64,000 nt of DNA from Streptomyces sannanensis (GCF_039536205.1 NZ_BAAAYL010000001.1:372001-436000), one strand, 5' to 3'; shown: positions 8,689-17,318, counted from the stretch's first letter. A program made the numbers and translations. The notes: generated by a model not told the origin, from the sequence alone.

Positions 8689-9225
8689 ATGCGCACGCCA
8701 CGTGCCGCCGCGGCCGTCACCTTGCTCGGCGCCGCCGCACTCCCACTCAGCGCCCCCGCAGCGACGGCCAGTGTCGGCCAGGACGCCACGTCGTTCGGTT
8801 TCAGCGTCACACCCTCGACGGTCGCGCCCGGCGGAAGGGTCACACTGAACGTCACCGGCTGCCCCACGAGCACCTACGCCACCTCGGCCGTCTTCAACCC
8901 CGTCACCATCCCCAGAGACGGTTCGGCCGCGGCGATCGTCGACCGGGACGCCAGTCCGGGCGCGTCCTACCAGGTGACCTTCGACTGCAAAGGCGAGAAG
9001 GGACGGTCCGAGCTCACCGTCGCCGGGCCCGCCACGCTCCCGCCCACCATCAGCTCCACCGTCGCGCCGACCGTCTCACCGACCGGTGCGGTCAAGGGCG
9101 GTGTGGGCGGCGGCTCCCGGGGCCCGGAGGCCTGGGAGATCGCCGGGGGCCTCGCGCTGGTCACCGCCGCGTTCGGCGGCACCGTGTATGTCGTACGGCG
9201 GCGGTCGGGCAGGCGTCAGCCCTAA
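8689..9225 (+). CDS. Secreted protein with GSRGP / hydrophobic / Arg-tail C-terminus
   Basis: A 178-aa exported protein from ATG 8689 with GGAGG upstream. After a signal peptide (AAAAVTLLGAAALPLSAPAATA) comes an Ig-like segment with PSTVAPGGRVTLNVTGCP and a second Cys (TFDCKGEKG). A Thr/Pro/Ser linker, GGGSRGPEAW, a hydrophobic helix (IAGGLALVTAAFGGTVYVV) and RRRSGRRQP follow. The C-terminus has the plan of a cell-wall sorting signal but no LPXTG; GSRGP is shared with the neighbouring Asn/Gly-repeat protein. A class F-like sortase gene lies 1.5 kb away. I infer a surface protein whose anchoring could be by the helix or by sortase. A 26-bp-stem terminator follows. Confidence 0.8.
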   Translation: MRTPRAAAAVTLLGAAALPLSAPAATASVGQDATSFGFSVTPSTVAPGGRVTLNVTGCPTSTYATSAVFNPVTIPRDGSAAAIVDRDASPGASYQVTFDCKGEKGRSELTVAGPATLPPTISSTVAPTVSPTGAVKGGVGGGSRGPEAWEIAGGLALVTAAFGGTVYVVRRRSGRRQP

Positions 9226-9243
9226 CGGGCACGGCCGCGCGTA

Positions 9244-9301
9244 CCGAACCGCCCGGAGCCCCGAGTCCCCTTGCCGGGACTCGGGGCTCCGGGCGGTTCG
9301 G
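9244..9301. terminator. Strong bidirectional terminator
   Basis: A perfect 26-bp stem: 9244-9269 begins CCGAACCGCCC, and 9276-9301 is its exact complement, with a six-base loop. It lies between the convergent secreted-protein genes ending at 9225 (plus) and 9325 (minus), so it can serve both. Confidence 0.85.
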
Positions 9302-9324
9302 GCCGACCGGGGAGGTTCGGGCGG

Positions 9325-10452
9325 TCAGGACCTGCCGCGGCTCGGACGGCGACGGCGCACGAGGAACACGCCGCCACCCGTGGCCGCCAGGGCGACCAAA
9401 CCCGCACCCAGCGCCATCTCCGTGTCCGACGGCCCCCTGGAACCACCGAGACCGCCCTGCGCGCCAAGGCCCTGCAGCACGGTGAACCCGGCAGAAATCA
9501 CACGGGAGTCGCCGTTGCACCTGATGAAGAGCGTGTAGTTCCCGGGGCCGGCGTCGTTGTAGACCCTCGCAGCGGCGAACCCGGTGGAGCCGGACGACAG
9601 CCTCACCTCGGGGAAAGCGTTGGACGTTATGGAGCCGCCGTTGCGGCAGCCGGCCGCGGTGATCGACAGCGTGCCGCCCTGATGGACCGAGGCCGGGCTG
9701 ACGCGGACATCGTTCGGGTCGTTGCCGTTGCCGTTGCGGCGGTTGTTGTTGTTGCCGTTGTGTCGGTTGTTGTTACGGACGTTATGGCGGTTGTTGTTCC
9801 CGACGTTGTTACGGACGTTGTGGCGGTTGTTGTTGTGCCCGAAATTTTCGTTGCGGTGGTTGTTCCCGACGTTGTTCCCGACGTTACTGCCGACGTTGCT
9901 ACCGACGTTGCTACCGAGATTGTTCCCGAAATTATTGACGACGTTGTTGCCGTTGCCGTTCCCGACGACGCTGTTTCCGGTCCCGATCCCGTTCCCGACA
10001 GTGTTATTTCCGGTCTCGGTCCCGCTCCCGACGGGGTTATTGCCGGTCCCGGTCCCGCTCCCGACGGGGTTATTGCCAGTGCCGGTCCCGGTCCCGACAG
10101 GGTTGTTACCAGTGCCGGTCCCGGTCCCGACAGGGTTGTTACCAGTGCCGATCCCGGTCCCGACAGGGTTGTTACCAGTGCCGATCCCGCTCCCGACAGG
10201 GTTGTTACCAGTGCCTATCCCGCTCCCGACGAAGTCATTTCCGGTCCCGACCCCGTTGCCGCCGATGCCATTCCCGTCCCTGTCCCCGCCTATGCCATTC
10301 CCGGTCCCGATCCCGCCGATGCCATTGCTGCTCCCGGTGCCGTTGCCGACAAGGCCGTCGTCTCCGGAGTTGGCGACAGCGGTCGACGAGGCCGAGAGCC
10401 CGAACGCCGCACAGGCGGCCACAGCCACCGCGCAGACTCGTGAAGCACGCAT
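9325..10452 (-). CDS. Secreted Asn/Gly-repeat surface protein, paralog of the 8689 gene product
   Basis: A 375-aa protein from ATG 10452 with AAGGAGG eight bases upstream. The signal peptide is VCAVAVAACAAFGLSASSTAVA. From about residue 30 to 250 it is low complexity. First come 11-residue repeats of the type NPVGSGIGTGN (about eight copies), then NNVGSNVG and NNRHNVRN runs. The C-terminal 120 residues (VSPASVHQGGTLSITAAGC, a second Cys in LFIRCNGD, then GGSRGPSDTEM, a hydrophobic helix and RRRRPSRGRS) align with the neighbouring 178-aa protein. It therefore looks like the same anchored module with a repeat stalk grafted onto its N-terminus. The repeats resemble surface stalks; no binding function can be assigned. 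The gene is divergent from the sortase gene. Confidence 0.8.
   Translation of the reverse strand: MRASRVCAVAVAACAAFGLSASSTAVANSGDDGLVGNGTGSSNGIGGIGTGNGIGGDRDGNGIGGNGVGTGNDFVGSGIGTGNNPVGSGIGTGNNPVGTGIGTGNNPVGTGTGTGNNPVGTGTGTGNNPVGSGTGTGNNPVGSGTETGNNTVGNGIGTGNSVVGNGNGNNVVNNFGNNLGSNVGSNVGSNVGNNVGNNHRNENFGHNNNRHNVRNNVGNNNRHNVRNNNRHNGNNNNRRNGNGNDPNDVRVSPASVHQGGTLSITAAGCRNGGSITSNAFPEVRLSSGSTGFAAARVYNDAGPGNYTLFIRCNGDSRVISAGFTVLQGLGAQGGLGGSRGPSDTEMALGAGLVALAATGGGVFLVRRRRPSRGRS
9960..10350 (-). repeat. 33-bp coding tandem repeats (11-aa units)
   Basis: Successive units of about 33 bp, each built on a CCGGTCCCGACAGGGTTGTT-like core, encode NPVG(S/T)G(I/T)GTGN. The most regular copies lie between about 9985 and 10230 and differ by one or two bases. 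Such a tract is prone to copy-number change. Confidence 0.75.
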
Positions 10453-10760
10453 GGTGGAACCTCCTTGGGCAGGCGCCCCGAAGCGGCGCTCCGAGCAGTC
10501 GACGATTACGCCTCCCACGACAAACCCTCACTGGAGTGCATAGGAGCCGCATTCCGGTACTGGTCCACACTGGTGAGCGACACGCCGGAGGAACCCCTCC
10601 CTGGTTGACTGAGCCGCAGGTCACGGACTGTCAGAGGAATCGCCGGGGCGCGCTACCCGGATGGGGGCAGACAGTCCGCACCCGCCACCCGTTCGCCCGC
10701 CAGTCCTCGCCGACCCCACCGCCCCCACTTAGCGTGCGTACAGGCGATGAAGGGAGAACC
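10453..10760. other. Divergent promoter region, repeat protein / sortase
   Basis: 308 bp without a gene between the starts of the Asn/Gly-repeat protein (minus) and the sortase (plus). It must hold both promoters. I see the ribosome sites at each end but no convincing -35/-10 pair or long dyad. Confidence 0.4.
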
Positions 10761-11411
10761 ATGCGCCGGGATTACAGCGGACTGGAGCCGAGGAGACGCC
10801 AGCCCTGGGGCGTCGTGGCTCTCGTCATGCTCACCGGCCTTGCGATGATGCGGAACGGGGTGGGCGGACCGGACGGCCCTCCACTGCCCGCCGCGTCGGC
10901 CAGACTCACCGGCCTGCCCTCTCCGTCGACTTCGGCCGCCGCTGTGCGGCCACTTCCCTATTCCGCCGCCGCCAAGATCCGAATCCCCGCGATCAAGGTC
11001 GACGCCCCGCTGATGGACGTGGGGGTCGACGCCGACGGCTGGATCGAGGCGCCGCCCGCGCAGGATCCCAACCTGGCCGGCTGGTACCAGAACGGCATAT
11101 CCCCCGGGCAGAGCGGTACGGCGGTGATCGTCGGTCACGTCGACAACAATGCGGGCCCGGCGGTCTTCTACGGACTCGGCGCGCTGAAGAAAGGCAACCA
11201 CATCGAGGTGACCCGCTTCGACGGTTCGACCGCGGTCTTCCAGGTCTACGGTGTCGAGGTGTTCGCCAAGAACAACTTCCCGGGCGCCCAGGTCTACGGA
11301 GACACCGGGTACCCGGAGCTGCGAGTGATCACCTGCGGCGGGGGGTACTCCCGGACCGGAGGCTACGACGGGAACGTCGTAGCCTTCGCCCGGCTCACGG
11401 CCACCCGCTGA
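10761..11411 (+). CDS. Sortase, class F-like
   Basis: A 216-aa membrane-anchored cysteine transpeptidase. An N-terminal TM helix (WGVVALVMLTGLAMM) is followed by a Pro/Ser linker and the sortase beta-barrel from about residue 72 (IRIPAIKVDAPL). Catalytic His126 lies in IVGHVDN, Cys192 in VITCGG, and the likely Arg is 198 in GGGYSRTGGY. The short barrel and this Cys context fit the actinobacterial single-domain class F (formerly E-like) enzymes rather than class A or B. The start is supported by GGGAG seven bases upstream. It lies next to two secreted proteins with sorting-signal-like tails, which makes them candidate substrates although neither has LPXTG or LAXTG. Function in wall anchoring is inferred from the family. 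Confidence 0.85.
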   Translation: MRRDYSGLEPRRRQPWGVVALVMLTGLAMMRNGVGGPDGPPLPAASARLTGLPSPSTSAAAVRPLPYSAAAKIRIPAIKVDAPLMDVGVDADGWIEAPPAQDPNLAGWYQNGISPGQSGTAVIVGHVDNNAGPAVFYGLGALKKGNHIEVTRFDGSTAVFQVYGVEVFAKNNFPGAQVYGDTGYPELRVITCGGGYSRTGGYDGNVVAFARLTATR

Positions 11412-11731
11412 ACGAAGGCCAGGGGGTGCCCGGCGGAGCATGCCGGGCTCGCGACACCCTGCGACTCCGTCTCCCCCGTAGCCCTTCGGGCACGGGAGGC
11501 GCCATCGGCGTTGTCGTCAGTCGCCGATGTCCCCCCAGGTGCTACCTCGCCCGGCTACCTCCCCCGGCTACCGCTGGGGGTACCCCCGGCGGTGCCCCCC
11601 GCATGCGTGGACATCAGCGGCTCCGTGGCGGGCCTTCCTCCGCCCTGGATCCGAAGCCGCATGCGCACCAGCCGCTCCGCGGCGGGCGCTCGCCGATCCG
11701 GCATGATCCGCCGGACACCCCCTGGGCCTCC
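11412..11731. other. Intergenic region with GC-rich palindromic repeats
   Basis: 320 bp between the convergent sortase and deacetylase genes. It contains a palindromic element at 11558-11600 and other C- and G-rich runs that can fold, which may act as terminators. I see no gene. Confidence 0.5.
11558..11600. repeat. Short palindromic GC-rich repeat
   Basis: CTCCCCCGGCTACCGCTGGG followed by GGTACCCCCGGCGGTGCCCC belongs to the same C5...G5...C5 type as the elements inside the LysR and NRPS genes. Here it stands between convergent genes. Confidence 0.55.
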
Positions 11732-12580
11732 TCAGCGGCGCACCGGCGGCACGGTGATCCGATAGCCCTCGGTCAGCAGCTCCGGCAGATACGTGCGCAG
11801 TGCCGTCACGCTCTGCCAGCGGGCGCCACCGTAGTCGTGCTGGAGCACCACGGCACCCGGGCTCGCCCCGGCCCGTACCCTGCCGAGGATGGTGGGGACG
11901 CCGGGATCCCGCCAGTCGCTGCTGTCAAGGTTCCAGCCGAGCGGCTCCATGCCCAGCTCCGCGCCGACCTCGAAGGAGATCCGGTTCCAGGCTCCGTAGG
12001 GAGCGCGGTACCACTGCGGCGGCACGCCGACCATCCGCTCGATGGCCTCGCTGGTGCGGCCCAGTTCGTCACGGACCGCGGGCCGGGGCAGCTGATAGAT
12101 CCGGGCATGGGACCAGGAGTGGTTGCCGACGACATGGCCGTCGTCGGCCATCTCGCGCAGCAGGTCCGGGTGTTCGGTGGCCCTTCCACCGCAGACCAGG
12201 AACATCGCCCGCACCTCGTGTTCGCGCAGGATGCGCAGGATCTCCGGGGTGTAGCGGGGATCGGGCCCGTCGTCGAAGGTGAGCACCATGGCACGGCCGA
12301 GCTCCGGCATCGCCAGGATGGGTCTTGTCCGTACGGGCGGCAGCGGGGGCCGGTAGCGCTCGGGCGCGTACGACGTCATGGGCTGGAGCCGGTACGCGGC
12401 GGCGGAGGGCGGCCGCCCGGCCGGCGCGCCGGCCACGGGGGCGGAAGATGGTTGCACGGGCCGGGAGGCGGGTGTCCCGTCCCCCTCCAGGGTCATCAGC
12501 CGGAGGACGGCGCCGGCTCCGAGACAGCCGACGGCGCGCAGCATCGTCCGCCGCCCGACATGGCTCTGATGCTTTTTCAT
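11732..12580 (-). CDS. Polysaccharide deacetylase (NodB family), Tat-exported
   Basis: A 282-aa CE4 family enzyme that removes N- or O-acetyl groups from a polysaccharide such as peptidoglycan or chitin-like polymers. The N-terminus MKKHQSHVGRRTMLRAVG carries a twin-arginine motif before a hydrophobic stretch, which suggests Tat export, followed by a Pro/Ala linker. The NodB motifs are all present: TFDDGPD (catalytic base and metal Asp), GNHSWSH (metal His pair), RAPYG, WNLDSSDW and VVLQHDYG. The start at 12580 is the most plausible; no strong ribosome site is visible. It is divergent from an ECF sigma gene across 289 bp. Confidence 0.88.
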   Translation of the reverse strand: MKKHQSHVGRRTMLRAVGCLGAGAVLRLMTLEGDGTPASRPVQPSSAPVAGAPAGRPPSAAAYRLQPMTSYAPERYRPPLPPVRTRPILAMPELGRAMVLTFDDGPDPRYTPEILRILREHEVRAMFLVCGGRATEHPDLLREMADDGHVVGNHSWSHARIYQLPRPAVRDELGRTSEAIERMVGVPPQWYRAPYGAWNRISFEVGAELGMEPLGWNLDSSDWRDPGVPTILGRVRAGASPGAVVLQHDYGGARWQSVTALRTYLPELLTEGYRITVPPVRR

Positions 12581-12868
12581 GAGGTATGACGCGCATCGTG
12601 GAACCCTCCACGGCCTCAGCGACACCGGCCGCCCGGCGGAAAACACCCGTTCAGCGGCGTTGCCGGCCGTCCGGCGCGGGCTGCCTTTCGGCATCCCGGT
12701 GCCCATGCGCTGCGCCGGTTGAACGGCTCCGGCGACCGTTCACCGCACCGCTCACCGCTCCGTTCGACCGTTCGTCGCACACTTCCGTACGCCGACTGTC
12801 CCTGCGAGCCCGTTTGCGCTCCCATACGTGCCTGCGGGCAGCGAACCGCCCGGGAAAGGACGTTCACG

Positions 12869-13432
12869 GTGACCACGGCAAGCACAGCGATCACGTCATC
12901 AGCGCCGACGGGACAGCGCACTGAAGAACAGGAACTGGCCGAACTGCAGCGGGTGCACGGCCCCGCGCTCTTCCACTTCCTGCTCGGTCTGACGTTCGGT
13001 GACCGGCAGCGGGCCGAGGACCTGCTCCAGGAGACACTGGTACGTGCCTGGCAGCATCCCGAGGCGTTCGGCGGCCCGTACGAGTCGATGCGCCCCTGGC
13101 TGTTCACCGTGGGCCGGCGGCTCGCCATCGATGCCCGCAGGTCGAGGCAGGCCCGGCCCGCGGAGGTCAGTGACGGCGTACTGGCGGCCACCCCGTCCAC
13201 CGGGGACCACACCGAGAGCTCGGCCGCCGCCATCGACGTCCGCGCGGCCGTACGTTCCCTGAGCGCCGAGCACCAGGCGGTCCTGGTACAGATCTACTTC
13301 CGCGGGCTCGGCGTGAACGAGGCCGCCGAGGTGCTCGGCATCCCACCCGGCACGGTCAAATCCCGTTCGCACTACGCGCTGCGTGCGCTCGGCCGTGCCC
13401 TGCCCGGCTACGCCGGAGCACAGGCGGCGTAG
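12869..13432 (+). CDS. ECF-type RNA polymerase sigma factor
   Basis: A 187-aa sigma-70 family factor of the ECF group. Region 2 is HGPALFHFLLGLTFGDRQRAEDLLQETLVRAWQHPEAF with the typical AEDLLQET core. Region 4 is VRSLSAEHQAVLVQIYFRGLGVNEAAEVLGIPPGTVKSRSHYALRALGRAL. I take GTG 12869 (VTTASTA), with AAAGGA about nine bases upstream. No anti-sigma zinc-finger gene follows; the next gene encodes an unrelated 168-aa protein. The 289-bp upstream region contains several loose copies of ACCGTTC/ACCGCTC, which could be promoter or operator elements, but I cannot define a consensus. The target genes are unknown; the divergent deacetylase is a candidate. Confidence 0.88.
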   Translation: MTTASTAITSSAPTGQRTEEQELAELQRVHGPALFHFLLGLTFGDRQRAEDLLQETLVRAWQHPEAFGGPYESMRPWLFTVGRRLAIDARRSRQARPAEVSDGVLAATPSTGDHTESSAAAIDVRAAVRSLSAEHQAVLVQIYFRGLGVNEAAEVLGIPPGTVKSRSHYALRALGRALPGYAGAQAA

Positions 13433-13538
13433 GTTCCTCGGTACAAGTGACGGATCCTGTCCTTCCGGCCACGCGGGGCGGGCGTCGCGGGTTCAATGCT
13501 GCCGAGAGCGCGTACGGAAAACGGAAGAGGCGAGACGG

Positions 13539-14045
13539 ATGCGTCCGGAGGGTACCAACGGGACCAGTGGTGACGAACTGCTGGTGCCCATGGCTTGGCT
13601 GTACGCCGAGTACATCGCCGACGAACTGCTGCGCACCGGCGACCTGATGCCGCCGACGACACTGGAGTTCCGGGCCGGGCGGAACGCCCTGGCGCTGACC
13701 GTCTTCCTCTCCGACGGTCCGGTGGACGGTGCCCGGCTGCCGGCCCGGCTCGACGAGTGGCTTTCCCTCACCGCGGACGGCCGGCCCTGGCACGAATGGG
13801 TGTGCGAACAGCTGAACGGACTGGACGCGGAGGACTTCGAGGCGGGCGGGCACGATCCCGACCTGCCTCTGGCCCGGGCGGCCTGGCGGTGGCTGGAGGA
13901 GACCGAGCTCCTGGCGGCCGACCTCAACGCGGTCGGCCCGGCCGCGGCGGACGTGCGGGGCGGCACCGAGGACGAACCGCGGATCTGGACGCCGGCCTGG
14001 CAGCTGGGCCTGCCGCTCGGTCATCTCTCCATCCATCTGTTCTGA
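13539..14045 (+). CDS. Conserved hypothetical protein, 168 aa
   Basis: Soluble acidic protein from ATG 13539 with GAGG about ten bases upstream. I do not recognise the family. It has no signal peptide or membrane segment. It shows repeated Trp and acidic patches (DEWLSLTADGRPWHEWVCEQL, RAAWRWLEETELLAADLN) and a C-terminus PLGHLSIHLF. It follows the sigma factor by 106 bp and may be cotranscribed with it, but it lacks any feature of an anti-sigma factor. Confidence 0.7.
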   Translation: MRPEGTNGTSGDELLVPMAWLYAEYIADELLRTGDLMPPTTLEFRAGRNALALTVFLSDGPVDGARLPARLDEWLSLTADGRPWHEWVCEQLNGLDAEDFEAGGHDPDLPLARAAWRWLEETELLAADLNAVGPAAADVRGGTEDEPRIWTPAWQLGLPLGHLSIHLF

Positions 14046-14141
14046 GGTCCGCCTACGGATGGCGGCTTCGGCCGTGCACCTCACAGGGCGGGCTGGTCGA
14101 CTGGGGAGCAGGAATCCTCCTCGACCGAGAGCGAGCGGATC

Positions 14142-14438
14142 GTGGCGATCATCGTGGTGATGGATGCCCCGGGTGGCACCCAGGCTCAGTACGAGCAGAT
14201 CTGCAACAAGCTGACGAATGGCCGCGGCCTGGTCCACAGCCCCCACGACTGGCCCGTGGCCGGGCTCCGCGCGCATGTCGCGGGGCCCACCGGCGACGGA
14301 TGGTTCGTGGCGGACGTCTGGGATTCCATCGAGGACTTCCACCGGTTCGCGGAGATCCTCGCACCGTACCTGCGCGAGGTCGGTTTCCCGGACGTCGAGC
14401 CGCGGGTCCTGAGCTCCTTCAACCTCGTGACCGCGTAG
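14142..14438 (+). CDS. Small alpha/beta-barrel-like protein, 98 aa
   Basis: A 98-aa protein starting with GTG 14142 (MAIIVVMDAPGGTQAQYEQI). The pattern of strand, helix with Tyr/Gln, HSPHDWPVAGLRAHVAGP, then WFVADVWDSIEDFHRFAEIL resembles the dimeric alpha-beta barrel (ABM-like) proteins that are widespread and often of unknown function. The ribosome site is weak. It converges on the LytS-type kinase gene, leaving seven bases between stops. Confidence 0.7.
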   Translation: MAIIVVMDAPGGTQAQYEQICNKLTNGRGLVHSPHDWPVAGLRAHVAGPTGDGWFVADVWDSIEDFHRFAEILAPYLREVGFPDVEPRVLSSFNLVTA

Positions 14439-14445
14439 GTCCTGA

Positions 14446-15645
14446 TCAGTGCGCAGGCGATACGGGTGAGGAGTGCACGCCCGCACGGTACTTGGGCACC
14501 CGTACCGTGATCTTCATACCGGCCCCGACGCCGGTCTCGATGACGAGGCCGTACTCGTCGCCGTACACCTGACGCAGCCGTTCGTCCACATTGAGCAGCC
14601 CGATACCGGTGCCCGCGCCGCCCTCGCCGCGCAGGATCCGCCGCAGCCGGTCCGGTTCCATGCCGACGCCGTCGTCCTCGATCACCACTTCCGCCTCGTT
14701 GCCCGCGTCGAGCGCGCAGATGGTGATACGGCTGCTGCTGACCGCGCCCTCCAGGCCGTGCTTGACGGCGTTCTCGACCAGCGGCTGGAGGCACAGGAAC
14801 GGCAGCGCGACCGGCAGTACTTCGGGCGCCACCTGGAGGGTCACCGAGAGACGTTCGCCGAAACGGGCGCGTACCAGTGCCAAGTACTGGTCGATGGAGT
14901 GCAGTTCATCGGCGAGCGTGGTGAAGTCGCCGTGCCTGCGGAAGGAGTAGCGGGTGAAGTCGGCGAACTCCAGCAGGAGTTCACGCGCCTGCTCCGGATC
15001 GGTGCGGACGAACGACGCGATCGCGGCCAGCGAATTGAAGATGAAGTGCGGGGAGATCTGGGCGCGCAGCGCCTTGATCTCAGCCTCGATCAGCCGGGTG
15101 CGGGAGCGGTCGAGCTCGGCGAGCTCCAGTTGCACGGAGACCCAGCGCGCCACTTCGCCGACGGCCCGGGCCAGTACCGCCGACTCGCGCGGGGCGTACG
15201 CCACCAGGGTGCCCAGCACCCGGTTGTCGACCGTCAGCGGGGCCGCCACCGCCCAGCGCAGCGGACAGTCGAGATCCTCGCAGCCGGGCACGAACGCCTT
15301 GTCCCGTCCGGTCTCCAGCAGCCCGCCGACCTGGCCGAGGACCTGTCCGGCGTGATGCTCCCCCACCCCGTCCCAGACGAGCACCCGCTCCCGGTCGGTC
15401 AGGCACAGCGCGTTCGTGCCGAGCAGCGAACGCAGCCGGCGGGCCGCCTTGCGGGCGCTGTCCTCGGTCAGCCCGGAACGCAGCGGAGGCGCGGCCAGCG
15501 AGGCGGTGTGCAGTGTCTCGAAGGTGGCGTGTTCGACGGGTGTGCCGACATCGCTGGGGCGAGCCGCCCGGACGGTGCGGCGGCCGAGCAGGAAACCGGC
15601 GGCCAGCAGCAGCGGCACCGACGACAGCAGCAGTGCGTACATCAT
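14446..15645 (-). CDS. LytS-family sensor histidine kinase
   Basis: A 399-aa membrane-anchored kinase. One short N-terminal TM (ALLLSSVPLLLAAGFLLG), a GAF-like region (about 80-190), a coiled helix, then the His_kinase domain with phospho-acceptor AQISPHFIFNSLAAI, and an HATPase domain (LVENAVKHGLEG, VIEDDGVGM, GTGIGLLNV). The start ATG 15645 has GGGAGG five bases upstream and overlaps the symporter stop (ATGA). Its operon also contains a LytTR response regulator, a DUF485 protein and a solute:sodium symporter, so kinase and regulator very likely form a pair. In enterobacterial BtsSR and YpdAB systems such pairs sense carboxylates, notably pyruvate, and control a transporter; a similar role here is an inference. 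Confidence 0.9.
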   Translation of the reverse strand: MMYALLLSSVPLLLAAGFLLGRRTVRAARPSDVGTPVEHATFETLHTASLAAPPLRSGLTEDSARKAARRLRSLLGTNALCLTDRERVLVWDGVGEHHAGQVLGQVGGLLETGRDKAFVPGCEDLDCPLRWAVAAPLTVDNRVLGTLVAYAPRESAVLARAVGEVARWVSVQLELAELDRSRTRLIEAEIKALRAQISPHFIFNSLAAIASFVRTDPEQARELLLEFADFTRYSFRRHGDFTTLADELHSIDQYLALVRARFGERLSVTLQVAPEVLPVALPFLCLQPLVENAVKHGLEGAVSSSRITICALDAGNEAEVVIEDDGVGMEPDRLRRILRGEGGAGTGIGLLNVDERLRQVYGDEYGLVIETGVGAGMKITVRVPKYRAGVHSSPVSPAH

Positions 15646-17318
15646 GCGTTCCTCCCGGACCGGGTGAGCGCCTCCGGCAGATGAAAACGCGCCATGGCGG
15701 CATTGGTGCCGGGCGGAATCCTGTCGGGTGTGGCCAGCGACACCAGGATCATGGCGAGGAAGCCCACCGGTACGGACCACAGGGCGGGCCAGGCCAGCAG
15801 GGTGCGCAGCACCCCCGGCCGCACCGCGCCGCTCACCGTGACGGCGACCGCGACCAACGCCGAGCCGCCGCCGAGCAGCAGCCCGGCCGCCGCACCCGGC
15901 GGGGTCATCCGACGCCACCAGATGCCGAGGACCAGCAGCGGACAGAACGACGAGGCGGACACGGCGAAGGCCATGCCCACGGCGTCGGCGACCGGCACCG
16001 CGCGTATTCCCAGGGCGCCGGCCAGCGGTACGGCCATGGCGAGCGCGGTGGCCAGCCGGAAGTGCCGTACCCCGCGGGACGGCAGCACGTCCTGGGTGAG
16101 CACCCCGGCGACCGCCAGGGTGAGGCCCGACGCGGTGGACAGGAAGGCGGCGAAGGCGCCGCCCGCCACCAGTGCGCCGAGCAAATCACCCGGGAGGCCG
16201 CCGATCATCCGCTCCGGGAGCAGCAGCACCGCGGCGTCGGCTTCGGCGGTGAGGGTGAGTTCGGGGGCGTACAGCCTGCCCAGTGCGCCGTAGACGGGCG
16301 GCAGCAGATAGAACGCGCCGATCAGTGCGAGGACGACGACGGTCGTGCGGCGCGCGGCGCGGCCGTCGGGGCTGGTGTAGAAGCGCACCACGACATGAGG
16401 CAGGCCCATGGTGCCGAGGAAGGTGGCCACGATCAGTCCGTAGGTGGCGTACATCGGATGCTCGGCACGGCGGGTCGTGGCAGGTATTCCGGTGCCTCGG
16501 GTGAGGGTGAGCCGGGTGTCCGCCCCGATGCGGTGGGTTCCCGCGGCGAGCCGGACCGGGGAGTCGTCGTGGCGGCGGCCGTCCACCGTGCCGGTGACGG
16601 TCGCGTCGAGCGGGGCGGCGAGCCGGAGTTCGAGCGGTTCCGCGATCCGTACCGTGCGCTGCTCGCGCAGCGCGACCGGTTCGTCGAAGGCGGCCTTCGG
16701 CCGTCCGTCTCCCTGCCAGGCGAGCACCAGGAACAGCGCCGGCACCAGCAGCGCGGTGAGCTTCAGCCAGTACTGGAAGGCCTGGACGAAGGTGATGCTG
16801 CGCATGCCGCCGGCGGCCACCGCGAGCACCACCACGACGGCGACCAGCACGGACCCCAGCCAGCCCGGCGCACCGGTCAGGATGTCGAGCGTCAGGCCCG
16901 CGCCCTGGAGCTGCGGTACGAGATAGAGCCAGCCGGCACCGACCACGAGCACGCTCACCAGCCTGCGCAGCCGCCGGGATTCGAGCCTGCCCTCGGCGAA
17001 GTCGGGCAGGGTGTACGCGCCGGAGCGGCGCAGCGGGGCGGCGACGAAGAGCAGCAGCACGAGATGGCCCGCGGTGTAGCCGACGGGGTACCAGAGCATG
17101 TCGGGGCCGTCGACCAGCACCAGGCCCGCGATGCCGAGGAAGGAGGCCGCGGAGAGGTACTCGCCGCTGATGGCGGCGGCGTTGAGGGCGGGCCGCACGG
17201 TGCGTGAGGCCACGTAGAAGTCGGAGGTGGTGCGGGAGATGCGCAGCCCGAAGCCGCCGACGAGGACGGTGGCGAGGAAGACGACGGCGACCGCGGCCAC
17301 CGCATAGCCCTGGCTCAC
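15642..17318 (-). CDS. Sodium:solute symporter (SSS family, ActP/carboxylate type)
   Basis: A 558-aa polytopic membrane transporter. The family signature is visible in TTSDFYVASRTVRPALNAAAISGEYLSAASFLGIAG and the GGMRSITFVQAFQYWLK segment. About 13 hydrophobic helices follow. An extra hydrophilic stretch of about 90 residues (roughly 215-305, AAFDEPVALREQRTVRIAEP...) sits between helices, as in actinobacterial acetate/monocarboxylate permeases. I chose GTG 17318 because it overlaps the DUF485 stop (GTGA). The substrate is probably acetate, pyruvate or a related monocarboxylate, given the coupled DUF485 protein and LytS/LytTR pair. This is inferred, not shown. Confidence 0.88.
   Translation of the reverse strand: MSQGYAVAAVAVVFLATVLVGGFGLRISRTTSDFYVASRTVRPALNAAAISGEYLSAASFLGIAGLVLVDGPDMLWYPVGYTAGHLVLLLFVAAPLRRSGAYTLPDFAEGRLESRRLRRLVSVLVVGAGWLYLVPQLQGAGLTLDILTGAPGWLGSVLVAVVVVLAVAAGGMRSITFVQAFQYWLKLTALLVPALFLVLAWQGDGRPKAAFDEPVALREQRTVRIAEPLELRLAAPLDATVTGTVDGRRHDDSPVRLAAGTHRIGADTRLTLTRGTGIPATTRRAEHPMYATYGLIVATFLGTMGLPHVVVRFYTSPDGRAARRTTVVVLALIGAFYLLPPVYGALGRLYAPELTLTAEADAAVLLLPERMIGGLPGDLLGALVAGGAFAAFLSTASGLTLAVAGVLTQDVLPSRGVRHFRLATALAMAVPLAGALGIRAVPVADAVGMAFAVSASSFCPLLVLGIWWRRMTPPGAAAGLLLGGGSALVAVAVTVSGAVRPGVLRTLLAWPALWSVPVGFLAMILVSLATPDRIPPGTNAAMARFHLPEALTRSGRNA

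Noticed and set aside
7059..9485. An 808-codon plus-strand frame across the envelope block
   Set aside because: It runs out of frame through four genes that have signal peptides, ribosome sites and recognisable features. Its product is Arg/Pro-rich low complexity.
9960..10350. Possible CRISPR array (regular 33-bp units)
   Set aside because: The units are contiguous without unique spacers and translate in one frame to an 11-residue repeat inside a secreted protein.
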